Assembly (NCBI GenBank): GCA_003864495.1
Contig: ML133461.1
Span: forward strand, 248,001 to 312,000
Source: Nemopilema nomurai
Taxonomy: Eukaryota; Cnidaria; Scyphozoa; Rhizostomeae; Rhizostomatidae
DNA: 64,000 nucleotides
Reading direction: 5' to 3'
Shown: one piece after another, positions 48,101 through 61,100 of the stretch
Layout of the letters: each line of letters opens with the position of its first letter
Position numbering within the stretch: position 1 is the stretch's first letter
Made by a program: the position numbers and the translations under genes
Notes under the pieces: model-generated
What the model saw: only the letters and a program-made list of their open reading frames with translations
Database searches by the model: none
What the model was told of the DNA's origin: nothing

Positions 48101-49161
48101 TGACACATGAATGAGAAAGAAAATTATGGCTAACCATGATTACAGAAGCTGCTACGATGCAAGAACTGGAGACTAAGCGATGTCATCTATAAATCCGACA
48201 AATAAATCGATGATCTTGAAATTTTTTTCTTCACAGTTGTCTCAAAGTAACAAATAAAGAAAATAGTGAATTCTCAAATTATTATTTAGTTATTTTCAAT
48301 TTTTAAACTAGAATTATGGATTTTATGCATAAAAAGCTTAAAAAAACGACGAAATATAATTGAAACATGAACTTTTGGTCAGATTCGAGCCCAAACAACA
48401 AGAAGTGCAGTAATATGTTAAGACTTCCAAACTCTTGCAAATAAATATCAGCGAAAACTATCTACTTTTAGTAAAAACCAACAAACGTAATGTAATCCTT
48501 CCATCACTGCACATTTCTGGACCAAGGGAAACTCGGCATCGATAAATCTCGCTCTGGCTCATAGTTATCTTGACATCTCAAAAACGCAAACTTTTCACTT
48601 TTATTGCCTCTCATCTGGCAATATGGATACTGTCTATCAAAATTGTACAATTTTGATGGAATAGTTAGAGATTCTGAAAGCAATTTTTTATGCGCTCTAT
48701 TTTATGATTAATAGGTATTACTTTTTTCAGAGCCTTTACCTAATCTAAAAGTCTTTTTCACTTACTTTCAAGTCCTACATTCATACTTTATTTTCTGTTC
48801 TAGTCTTCTGAAATACTTTTAACCCTTATCGATAGTTTCTCATTTCAATATCCTCATAAGGATGAGTCTACATTACAGGTCCAAATGCAAAGTCATTCCC
48901 ACAGCACTCTAATAATGGACTGTTTTTACAACCAATTTTATCTGGTCATAATAAATTATGATTATTACAGCTTTGCACCAAAGGAAAACTAAAAGTAGTT
49001 TGTTTAAACATAGAACCAAGAGGATATATCATCTGACCGTCATGCCGAAACGAATGCCTCAAAAAATTACGAAAAGAGTTATGATGATTATTGTTATCGT
49101 CGAGCGCTTCAAAGAGCCTCAAGTTGAAAAAGAGGTTCTACTAAAAAGGAATCGTGAAGAC
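45131..49161. other. Intergenic region upstream of SNRNP40
   Basis: A 9-bp tandem repeat (GCTGATTGG, about four copies) lies at 45681-45715. The remaining ORFs are short, with no splice or family support. The SNRNP40 promoter should lie in the last kilobase. The in-frame extension of SNRNP40 up to 48958 is taken as 5' leader. Confidence 0.45.
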
Positions 49162-52100
49162 ATGGCCGACACGGGAAAGAGAAGATACGATTTTGGCGGT
49201 GAAATCGTTCCTTATAAAAAGCCAAGAAATGAAGTCGTCCTGCGTAAGCCACATCCTAGAAGCGTTGTCCCATTGGTATGAGAATTTTTCAATCTTTGCT
49301 TGAAATTTTCGATCTGCATTGCTACATTTTTTAGTTGAAGCTCGTGTCCAAATAGCACTCATTGTGTAATGCCATCGTGTTGCCAAGTATTGGAAATATT
49401 GCCTTTCTAAACAGTATCCTGTGTAATCCACGCAAAGATCTAATGCTCCAACTTTTTTATGTTGAACCAATCTGGTAAATTGTGCAAATCTCAGTCTACA
49501 TACGAAATCAACAAACTTGTGGTTCACACAGTAAAACGCATTTTTTTTGCACAAGCGAAGGCCCACTATTGGCCGGCACACCATGCATAATTTTATTTAC
49601 TGAGAAAAATCTTTGACATCAAAATTATTTCAGTGAAATGGTATGACTTATTAATGAACTGCATTGACTGAATAGAAGGCATAAAATAATGCACAGGTAC
49701 TGTATCAGATAAATAGAGATAAAATGTGAACCCTTTCTAGCACATTCATTCTAGCACAAGATTCCGTGCTAAACAACTTAAAAAAACTGTCTAGCACACT
49801 CATGTACCTAGAAACAACAAATGATATTTTGGCTCAATATAGGTTTATTGTATATCTAGTTATTACCATTCTTGGGCTGCAAAAGGTAAAATGCAGCAGT
49901 ACATTGTAATTTATGGTTGGCCCAAAATAAGATATTAGGTCTGCTTTTTAAAGTGCAATTATCCTTTTTAGAAATAAAACATATATTCAAGGTTTCAATT
50001 CTTAAGTTGTTATTCTGAATGATGCATTTGGAATATATGCTTTTTTGATTAAGTAAAGTTGATTTCAAAAGTGGAACAAAAAAACCAGTGAAATCCATGT
50101 GTTTTTAGTAAGTAAACATAGACAATGCTGGGAATAAAATGGTAAGGGTGCAATGAATCACACTTCTTTTGGTGCTAGGCATGCAATGTTGTGGAATTAC
50201 ATCAAAGTATTTAATACAGAAGGCTGTATATAGAGTTGACTACATAACTTTACCATAAGAGAACACAAGGCAGGGCTTCTTCAATCAATACATTTTTCTT
50301 AAACAAGCTTTATATATGTCAAATCCAACCTTTTAAAGAAGACACAAGTAACAATAAGGTAGATTTTAGTGAAATGTTAGATCATTTGACCCCCTCATCC
50401 AAAATTGTTGGCTCTGTACATGTGTAGCCGGTTAATAGCCAAGACCGTGTAAATGGCTAAAAGCTGACATTCTTTTCAGCAATCAGTTTATACTGTCAGT
50501 CCCTTTTTGAAAGCGATGCAGGCATTAATCCCAAGAAATCTATATTCCGAAGACAAGGGTTTGCACAACAAATTGCATAGACAGGCCTTTTCTTATGAAA
50601 TTTTTGCAAGGGCGAGGAACTTACATGGGTGATCGCCTGTCTAACAATATTTGTTAAAAGGAGGTCCTTCAGGACCTGAGATAAATTAGGGTATTATCTC
50701 TGCACGATTGCCTAATGTTTGATGTAATGATTTATAATGTTTTGAGTCTGTCTATATTTCAATGAAAAATCTGATTCTTTGTAGACAGAAAGAGTTCGTC
50801 TTTTCCCTTGGGCTCTTCTAAAGTTAGGTGTTAAGTAATGCTGATTGGTCAATTATTACCAATCACCCGCTTTGCTTATCACCCTCTAGTGTTTTCGATC
50901 CGCAACAGGCTATTTATTTTTTCAGCTTTTGGTTATTTTCCAAGTTTTGCATACTCTTAGGAGTGTAGGAGGAAAAAGTACTTCTAGTATGCAAAAACTT
51001 GTTCCGCTTTCTATCGCCATTGTGAAGATTTATAATGACCTTTCATATAGGAATACCGTGACTTTTAGGAACGGACAAAGAGAGAACACATTTGACCAGC
51101 TAAGAAAAAACAAAGTTATTCTTCAGAGTATGAATCGTAATCTTATTCCGACTCCCTTGAAATGTTCTCTCCTTCGTTCTCTCTGATGGCATCGTCTATG
51201 TTTTCATATTCTTTTGGAGCCTCAAGGCAAATCCTTTTACTTTGAGGCTCCTCTACAACAGTCTTTCTATTTTTCTCCAAATTAATATCAACAGCCCGTT
51301 CTAGTATCGAATGGAATACTGAGTACTGAATTGAATTATAGAGACAACAAAAATAGCTACAAGCTTTTCCTTTCTCTTTTGGGTGACACATGTTTTTGTG
51401 AGGGCGGTCAACTGCCTGCGTCGATGATGTAGCGAGGGTGAGGGCGATCGCCCGCATAAAACGAAAAGGCCTGGCATAGAGCAAACTTAATTGCTTCAAA
51501 TATTATTCCTGTTCTTTTATAGCTCTATAGGTCTAGATCTCAATTTGTTACCCTTTTGAGTACTGTTAGGCTCAAAACAATAAACTTTATTTCAATCAAC
51601 ATCATAAAAATTTGATCCAGTTGAAAAGGTTATGCATCACTACCGGGTTGTCATATTTTATCTACTGAAAAAAGAAGAAGTTGTCATCTCTATAATGTTA
51701 AAAATTCTCAATTTACATTGAATGGATCCTCCAATTGCTATAGTGTGATTAATTGTTTAATAAAGAAGGCTAGAGGGAGGTATCTTGGGCTATAATCTGC
51801 CACTCTTTAGTGTTTTGATTGGTTCATCTGTTATATTCTCAATAGTGCAGGCAAATCTCTATACAGAGCAAGAACCTCAATGTTTATACTCAGATAAAAA
51901 TTGTCAAATGACGTACAATAAACAAAACAGAATATGAATTGTGGAAATTTACTTGTCTGTTTTCCACACAATTTAATCACTAAGGAAACTGGATGTAGAG
52001 GGATGAATGTATAAAGCATCTCTGTAATATTATTTAAGTGTAAGATATTTTGAATTTCAAATGGGCTGTCTAAGAGGTAAAATTTACATACTGAATAGTG

Positions 52101-55100
52101 TTATAGGCATGTGTCATTTGTGGGTAAGGGATCATTTTTTCAAGAAACTTTGTTATTTTTATGACTTATTATAATTGCTTTCACCATTTAAATATTTAGC
52201 CAAAGTATGTGCTATTTCAGATATTTTAGAAGCAACTATTTTAGAAGTTTAACTGGTAATTTTTTAATTTTCTACCAGTGACAATATAATTTAAAGAGAC
52301 AATAGAAAGATTGCCAAAGACAAGGGGAAATAGACAGGGACATGAATGACTCAATTAGATTTTTAAAAGCTTTCTGGAAAAAACTTGCAGAAATATCTTT
52401 CTTAGTTAAGAATGTAATGACTCGTTTGTCCACTTTTTGTTATCACACCATGTCATGCTGACACATCTTTTCGCGCTCCTCACCCTGGACGACTCTATCC
52501 CCATTACATCACCATTTCATCATCCTCTTTCATCCCTCGTCAGCAAATTTGTTTTAGAATAATCAATATAAATATAATTGTAAAGTTCAGTCAGTCAGTC
52601 AGAGCTACAGAATGCAACAGGCAACACATCATCTATCTTTCTCTCTCGGCCTAGCTCCGTGTTCTTTGCACGTTAAATAAGACAACTATGGCTCGGATCG
52701 TCCATGGAGCTTGAGCAACTCAGTTGGTAGAAGCCCATCACGTTTCTACAAGAACTTTAAAAGAACTTGGAAAATTGAAAAACTAATTTTTGCATCAGTG
52801 AATCCTTGTTTGCAAAAATCGGAAAGTGACCAAAAGCTAATGAAATAGGTAGCTAGAAACCATGTATGAATTGTGAGAAGAAGGGCAGAACATTTTCTTC
52901 CCATATTGGCAACTCACAACGTTCATTACGAGGATCTTTACAAGGAAAAGACAAAATCTCCCTACAGCTTGGCTGATTGCTTTTGACCCGCAATTGACAG
53001 TTTATTTTATCTGTATTTAGTCATTTTCTGCATTTTTACACTTTAAGAAGGATCAGAATAATATATGCTTTAAGCATGTAAGAACTATGTTTGCCCAGTT
53101 CTGTGCAATTCTAAACGTCTTTTTGATAGTCAGAGGCTACATAAGACCTGCCGATTAAAATTATACAAACAATAAATGTTAGGTATATATAGACACCGAG
53201 GTACGAAAAAGAGGGCTTCAGCGACGTTGTATTAGAATAGGGATAGATGAAAATGGGCTAAAAGTCTTGTGATATAGTGCATAGGAAAACAAAAGCGTCG
53301 TGAACATTGCAGAGAAATTGTAAAATGTATATGTTTATCTTTTTCTTGCTCGCATTTCTGTCCGTTGCCAAGTCCAGTCTGAAGCAAAATTCAAGATATC
53401 ATTTTAATTGAGGAAAGTAGGTCTCTATTTGCGGATTCAAATCTGAATTGCTTCTGTAATTGCTGTGCTGGCAATTATATCCCATGATTAAAAAATATGT
53501 TCTTTATCTAATACGAAGCAGTTCTGTTTGTGTAAATATTTGCGGTTCTTTCTCCATTCGTATTGTTTGCTGGATCTTGACTTTTAAATTTATAGCGTAA
53601 TGTGTGTAATTGCTTTGTAAAGAAAACTTTGGTTTTTTATGTACAGATCGACCTAAAATGGCCGGTTTCCGTGCGCAAATAAATGTTTGCAATCGTAGAT
53701 CCAGCTAAACGTTTGCTTTTCACAAAGATAGGGATGAACACGCCTTTTTAGATGCAGCCCGTTGACATAGTCACAAGCTTGCTTCAAAAGTAAACCTATT
53801 TTTAAATGCAGCATCTACATCTCTAAATATAGATATAGGAAGTAGGGCATATATCTTTTTTTTTGCAAATTTTTAAGATACGAGGAGCTGATTTTGAACC
53901 TTGGTTAACACAATTCCAAGCCCACAAAAATTTCGAAGGTCTGAATAGTTCTTGGGCATGCTAATTGCAAGCAGTATCTTCTTGATAACTACAACAAAGG
54001 TAATAATTTGTTTCTCTCATAGTGACACAAAAAATATTTAGCAGACTAGCCAAATTTTCCTTTAATGAAACGCAAGCTTTTTAACGGGTCATTGTTGAGT
54101 TTTTGTCTATCCATTATTATACTTTTTTGCAAACTGCTTTCTGTATATGGATACACTATCCTTTGCTCAGTTTGAAAATCTTTCTTATCATTTGATAGAT
54201 TATCAGGGGATTGGGGAGATGGTACACCCTGGGTGGGATGCCGAAGTACTCAAGATACGATGATACCTTGTTCTCTTTTCAATATTTTATTTTCTCCAAC
54301 TTTATACTATATATATATGAAGTTGTAGTCTTGATATCTCACTTATCATCTGTGAATGTTTTCAATCATGGTATCATGCAATCATCGTTTTATTTCGCTT
54401 TTCATAACGATTTCTAAGTAGCTTAACACCAACAAGGACTTTTATTTAGCCGAAAAGATTGAGGTGGTCCAAATGTCCTACAAATCCAATGCTCCAAGTT
54501 GAAAGACGACAGTTTGTTTATATTTATGACGATGACGGCAAATCACAATAGCGGTGGAAACATGTAGTGAACCTCTCCTTGGTTAACATTGATTGAAACA
54601 GTGCAAATTGAAAAGCAGGTATCATGGAATTTTGGAAAACATCGCTGCCTTCACGGTTTCTTTCTCCAAAAGTTTTACCAAGTTTACGTTGCAAAGAAGA
54701 CGAGAATTCTGCGTAATGTGAATTCGGTAATGCTACTGCAGTTCTCAGTAAAGTTCATAGCAAAAAATCTGTGAAGTTGATAAAAGTAGATTCGATAATA
54801 TTATTGATGACCCAGTAGAGCTCCTACGAAGAGGAATCCCAAGTATTGCTTGCCCAACTAAAGAGATGTGAATTCGCCAGCAAGGCCTGCCTCGTTTTGA
54901 TCTCGGTTGCCATGTTTTTATTTGTGAATGAAAACACGCTTGGTTTCTGTATGCGAAAGAGCGTCTTTGTCAGAAGCGCTTATTAAAGCACGTCTTTACC
55001 TGTCCAAATTAACAACGATGATATTTACCTTTTGTTTACTCAGTACATCTTTCTAAGGCCTCCTCGGGCTAAACTGGATATATTTTTAAAAAACTGTAGC

Positions 55101-58100
55101 TGTTTCATTTGGTTTGCCGTGGGTTGCCATTGGCGACAACCTGCCGTGGCTGGAGCAGCCTTGACGGTCATCAAAAGTCAGCAGTGTCTCAAGTTTGACC
55201 CAAACAAAGACTGTGTTTGCCATGGTACCAGCGAATGTTTATGGAGCCCTGGATCATGTACCATCGGGAGGGCCTGAGTTACTTGCGTTCAACTTACAGG
55301 CGGTTTTATAGGTCCCTCTCTGCTGTCAGGCACAAGAGCTCCATCTCGAATCGCAGTCCTGGGTATCAGAAATTACACCACTGCTAATACGTATTTGAAT
55401 GCGCAGGAATAATTGTCCCATGATTACAAATTTCAATCTTTTCAAACATGAAATGTAATTACTTTTGAAAGAGCTTTCTTAAAGCGTTTGCAGTGCTTTG
55501 TTTGCTCTCGAACAAAGCGATGGTTTGTTGTTTTAGCCTGAGGAGAGATTTTCATTCGACGGAGCAAACCTGGTGAAGCAGAGCACGGAAAAGTTTTGCG
55601 AATTCAGCACAATGCAGCTGGTGTTATTCGCAAAAACTTTAGTTGATTTATTTATAAGAAAGAGGATTATAAACCGTGCTACTGTTTGAGAAGAACACAA
55701 GCATAAGGTGAAGTTACTTGACTTCCTGACGTACGGTCATATTGTTTGACGATTGGGACTGTGCAAGTGAGAAGATTACCGAACGGCAACGTCTGCCGTA
55801 GTTTTATAGGTGCACAGCTAGCGACCGATCTGGTGCCCTAGCTAGACCATTCTGTGACAAACGGGCAGCGACTGCTTTGCTCTGTTAACAGCAGGTTCTG
55901 GCAAATCAGCCATTTCAGAGGGGGATGTATGCCATACCGCAGAAAATGTGATCAATATTTTATTCGAGTTCCGATTTGGCCGGCGTATAAGGGGACGGAT
56001 GAAAGTGTTCTGTCACAGTGGCGCATCGGTGATTTTTTATCTTGCCAGTGGATGATTAATTAAGCAGAACTTTGTTTTAAGCCCGAATCTCATTGATTTA
56101 GCAAAGCTTGAAAAGCCTCAAGTTTGTTTGCACCACCAGAATCAAAGGGAATTGAAAATTCGAGACGATTGATAGCGGATATATTTTGCAATCGCGGACG
56201 GGCATGATAAAAGGCTTGTGGCCGATGCACAAGGAGAGTCAATGCGGACATTCATATTGTGAGCCGTGATGTTAACCGGGAGTGGATTAATTGTTGCTAT
56301 GAAAATCTTGACGCAGAGAGCTGAATTGTTCAAGATCGACTGGAATTTTCAAGTGAAAAAGAACGCCATGGTTGTCCTTTCACCTCGAAGATTACTTTGG
56401 TAAACAGCCATCTAAAATAAAGATTGCTTTAATCTTGTGCGACAGGAGAATAAAAGGAGGCGAAAAGAAAAGACAGCTAGTTTGGGACGAATGGTTTTTT
56501 GAAACAGCTTTGGTGGAAAAATCCAGCCAACAGAGGTATAAGAAGTAGTTATATTTGTCTCGAGTGACATCGCTGGTTAAACGCCGAAATCAGCAAGTGA
56601 CAGAAAGCGGTGGTGCTCTGTGAAGCCTTACTTCCACTTGCCAGGAAGCACTAGCAATTCCCTTGCGCGTCTAGCAATTCCGTTGCGCGTCTAGCAATTC
56701 CCTTGTGCGTCTAGCAATTCCAGATAACAAGCGGTCAGTGTAGCTCAAAAGATTCGGCACTTGCTGTTTCGGGATTAGCTCAGCGAACAATTTCTGCACT
56801 GGCTTGGCCATTCTACTGATTTCAATAAGCCTTTGCCCTGGAGTCCAATCAAGAACATTTAGAAGACACGGAGTCGTTGTGTCATCAAGTGAAGAGTTGC
56901 TGTGGATGGGACGTCTTGTTGAAACAATTCCAGGTCAGTTTTAACTTGATGCACGGAGAACTGTGTTGAGGACCCGATGATTTCAGCTGCCCTCCGTTCT
57001 CGGCAGTAGCATGTGAAATTTGAAAACAACAATCATAAGGACGTTAATGAATTTTTGCGTACAGGTATCCATTCATGAATAAAATTCGACGATTCTATAA
57101 GAGAGTAACGAGTGACTTGTAAGGAGAAAGATTCAACATATTGTCTTATTGATAAAGACTTCGGGGGAGCAATCGCGCACCGGCAGAAAGCATTAAAGGA
57201 ATATTCACGTCTCTATTGATTTGACACACGTTCTAGCAGGTTTGAATAGATTGGTCAATACACCTTCTCGCTGCGTTCACCAGGATAAATCGGCATTGAC
57301 CGCAAATGGTAGCACTTGTTATTGGAGCCGTGTAGTTATCGCTTCAGACTTGAAAACACACGAATCGATTTCACAAAAAGGGAGCATTTAGCAGGGAGCA
57401 TTTAGCAGGAGCATTTAGCAGGGAGCAGTGCACCCATTAATAAAACTAGTGGTATATCATTTGATTAAAGGCAAAGTTCGAAACTCGCCTTTCCGATGGA
57501 AGCGACAAAGAAATTCAAAGTGGATTATTAAAGTTGGAGAATTGGTCTCTTTAAAGCCTCGGGAAGTCGCATTATTTGAGCAAAACGACCAGGAGTGATT
57601 AGATTTTTCTAATGTCATCGGCGTTCTCGCACTAGCTTTGCAGTGGCAACTTCGTACAATCGCAGCCTTACATCTCCGACGTGCAATGTCATGACGCTAA
57701 GAGAAGTCAAGAGGAGTTGACGATGGGTATAACCTGTGGCCGCCTCAGCAAAGTGAACGCCAGCGTGAGTCCCTGCAAACATTCCCTTTCGACCTTCTCC
57801 AAGTGCTTTTCTTGACATAACACCGCTTTATATTGTAGGTGAGATTTGGTAAAAATCACCCTAAATTTGCCCCTAGAAATTCCGAATATCAATTGTTCGT
57901 GAGATTTTTTCGATCGATTGCGGCAGCGGAGTAGCGGCAATAACGCGGTTTGGGATGAATTCTATTTTACAAGTGGCTTTTGTTTCACGATAAGATACCT
58001 GCTTAACAAGTATTGCTTGTCTTGTTCAGCTTCGTGTGCATTTGCAGTGAAACATAATTAAGCAGGCAAGCTTTATTTTCATTATTTACAGTCAAAATTC

Positions 58101-61100
58101 GATGTCAAAATCGGCTTGCTGACGACAATCATCGTTTTCCCAGGCGTCATGGTCCATTTTAAATAGTTATTCAAACTAACTTGAGAGTATTACACCAAGC
58201 TTTTTACATGAAACACCTGTCAAAACTTATTAAAAAATTTTCCGTGAAGATAAATCTAAAACCGTCTCAAATAATCGCTTAAACATTCCAGTTATCTGAA
58301 AAGCTTCGATGACATTACGAAAATGCAAAGTTTAACAGTTCGTTCAAACCCTGCAACTTGTGCTTTTACTAAAATACCTCAAACCTTTTGGCAAGCCAAA
58401 GTCAATCTTTGTTTTAACAACGAAGCCCAGGTATAAACAATTTGTGAAAGGTTTATGTTTACTTCATAAATACACGATAGAGAGCGAACAGGGTCGATGA
58501 CGTCACAACAACCATATCAATTCGATTTCTACAATGCCAGCTAAAGAATTAAGGCATCAATCTTAAGTGTTATTCGTTAAACAAGCACGAAAATACTATA
58601 CAATCGTAACATAGGGAATGAAGCATGGCTAAGCCACATGTCAATCACCGTGCTGCAAACTGCATGACCAGTCTCCAAGAGCATCATATGAGCATTTATA
58701 ATTAGCACAATTCTCAAAAAAGTCCTATCCATCCTACTAGGAAAAGATTCTGCACAAGAATAACATGAAGGATTTATTATGTGTCACCTACAGTCTTTAA
58801 CTAAAACCGAGGCAGTACATATATTATGATCTGCGGCTCAAAAAATGCAGCAACCTCAAAGTAGCTTTGTATTCGTTAGACACTGCGAAAGTCTTTGCGG
58901 GTATTCCAAGCACGAAGAGATTTAAGGATTTTTATTTTCCAGTTAACGCCCACTTTCGGCTTATAAAAATAATCGTGACTTTCCATCGGAGGAGTTCTAC
59001 TGGAGAAAATAATTAACTTAATTGTTATTTCTTTACCGTTATTTCGTTTCGGCAGAATATAATTTTTGCTTAAATTCATACTTCAGAGGGATTATAAACA
59101 TGATCCTGATAAGTTGTTAAAAAGGTTTTGGTAATTTTATCGGCGTCATAATAACCTTTACTTGGGATTGTCATCTTTAAAAATGACCGCTTTAAACTGA
59201 TTCCTGTGTCTAACGAAATTTTCTATCCAAAATCACACAACCACAAACCGTTAATTGTGGCATTTTTTCAAAAGTCTTGAATGTTGGGTGTGCAGGAGGG
59301 GGTAGGGGGATCGGGTTGGTGGTTAGATGAAATGATCAAATGAGGATTGCGAAAACTCTTTTTTCACATTCTTTTACTTTTTGAACCTCGACAAAGCCGT
59401 ACACAGATTTTCAAGGTTTTAATGTTTCCTGGTCTTTTTTGAGGACTAAACATAAAAAATAATGATCCATTTTTCAACCTCTTTTAGGATTTTGTCCATC
59501 TTGACCCAAGGGCAATTGTTCCTTCGACAATCCCATTGCATACTGGTGCTGTTTTTCTTCCTCGTAGAGCGTTTGGGTTGATGACCTAGATAGCCTAGGC
59601 CTGTGGTAAACTAGCCCTGGACCCTTGCTAAGCTGCATATGAATTAAGAATTAAGTAAAAAATTAAGCTGCACTTGTGTGAAACTAGCGAAAATTTTCAC
59701 TTTCAGCAATATGAAGTTGTTACCCATTAGATGCAGTAGTAACGGTTACAGCAAATTGCAAACATTCAGATTTTAATTGACGTTTTCCGAAGACAAATGT
59801 GGTGCATTGTGGAAAACAATGCCTAAATCTTTCAATACAGTTTTGTTTGCAATGACCTGAAAGCTGCTACTGTTTTAGGTAATTATTTGCTAGGCGACCT
59901 TTTTGTCGAATCTACATGTACTCTCCGAGGGAACTAAAGACGCCTACCATTAACCAGCGCATTTTTTCTTCGGTCCTTTGACCATCTGAGATCCCTCAGT
60001 TTGTTATCAAAAAAGTGGAAGAGGGTTTTGAAAATGATTCTCGCCTACAATATATTTTAACGGTTTATTATTTGACATGGGTGTACTTGGATTTAACGTA
60101 TGAAACTGTCGAAATCAGGCCAACAAGGTAAGTCGATCTTCCCTCTCTGCTGCCTCGTTGCGGGGGTATTCAGCGTATGCTGCCAGGCTCTTGGTCGCAC
60201 TCACGGAGTTATGAGGAAGGGCCTATACACCATTCTTGTTAATGATGCGTTCAATAAGCACACCTGTCTTGCAAATAAACCTGTTTGTTTTTCCACCGAA
60301 TCCTTCCCAGTGCACTTAATAACGCTAGTCAAACAGTGTGTCTGATGTACACCACGCACAGGAGGGCTTCTTGAGTCTGCCTCTGTTTGTACGATGTCCA
60401 TGCTTGCGTTTCCATGGATACGCCTCAGGCTGTATCGATCATAATTACTTGGGTGTTTAGTCTCCTTGGCAACTGAGGCCATAGAGTTGCAGACTTAAGC
60501 ACCATTCCTACCAGGCTTGAACGCTCGATTAAAAAGTTATTAGGTAGACTCATATTTTCATCAGTTATTTCTTTGTCAAAATATCAATTTACAATACGTG
60601 TGTAGCTACAATTTTGCGTCACAGCCACTCCCACGTTTCCAGTCCCCCAGAAGACGCTTTATCTAAAAATCTTTTCTATGGCTGGGGGTCCTCTTGGCTA
60701 GAACTATTTCTGTCCAACCTAGTTCCTTTTAGTTGTTTATTCTGACAGTCAGTCTTGGTCTCTATCTTGTAAGCGGCAATTGGTTTGGTCTTGATCACGT
60801 GACATGTGTAAACCATGACGTATGACCTCGTTTTGTTACACGTTTTGCGCCTAGTGTTGGTTCGAAACACCGGCCAGCAAAGTTGCTGTGTAAAATGACT
60901 GCAATAACTGTGGATTTGTTCTCCGTGGTTTACTGCGGTGGAAAGTTTACTGACGGTTTTTTCTACTTATAGTGCAAAACGGTTAATGAAGGGATTAGAT
61001 AGGAATTGCAGTTGGATGAATCGCACAGTAACTCGCCTGAAAAGAACATTTCATGCAATAAACTTTCGCGGAGAACTCAAATGAACACACGACTGACCTA

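Noticed and set aside
49141..49584. 147-codon minus-strand ORF across SNRNP40 exon 1
   Set aside because: It is antisense to a well-supported coding exon and runs into the intron. It has no recognisable domain, so I treat it as a shadow, although its length is notable.
55032..55277. Cys-rich C-terminus in a plus-strand ORF
   Set aside because: The frame lacks an exon boundary or signal peptide, and the cysteine spacing matches no motif I know.
60100..60482. Overlapping plus (81-codon) and minus (93-codon) ORFs, the plus one with a hydrophobic Cys-rich start
   Set aside because: They lie inside SNRNP40 intron 1, with no acceptor, donor or polyA signal that supports a nested gene.
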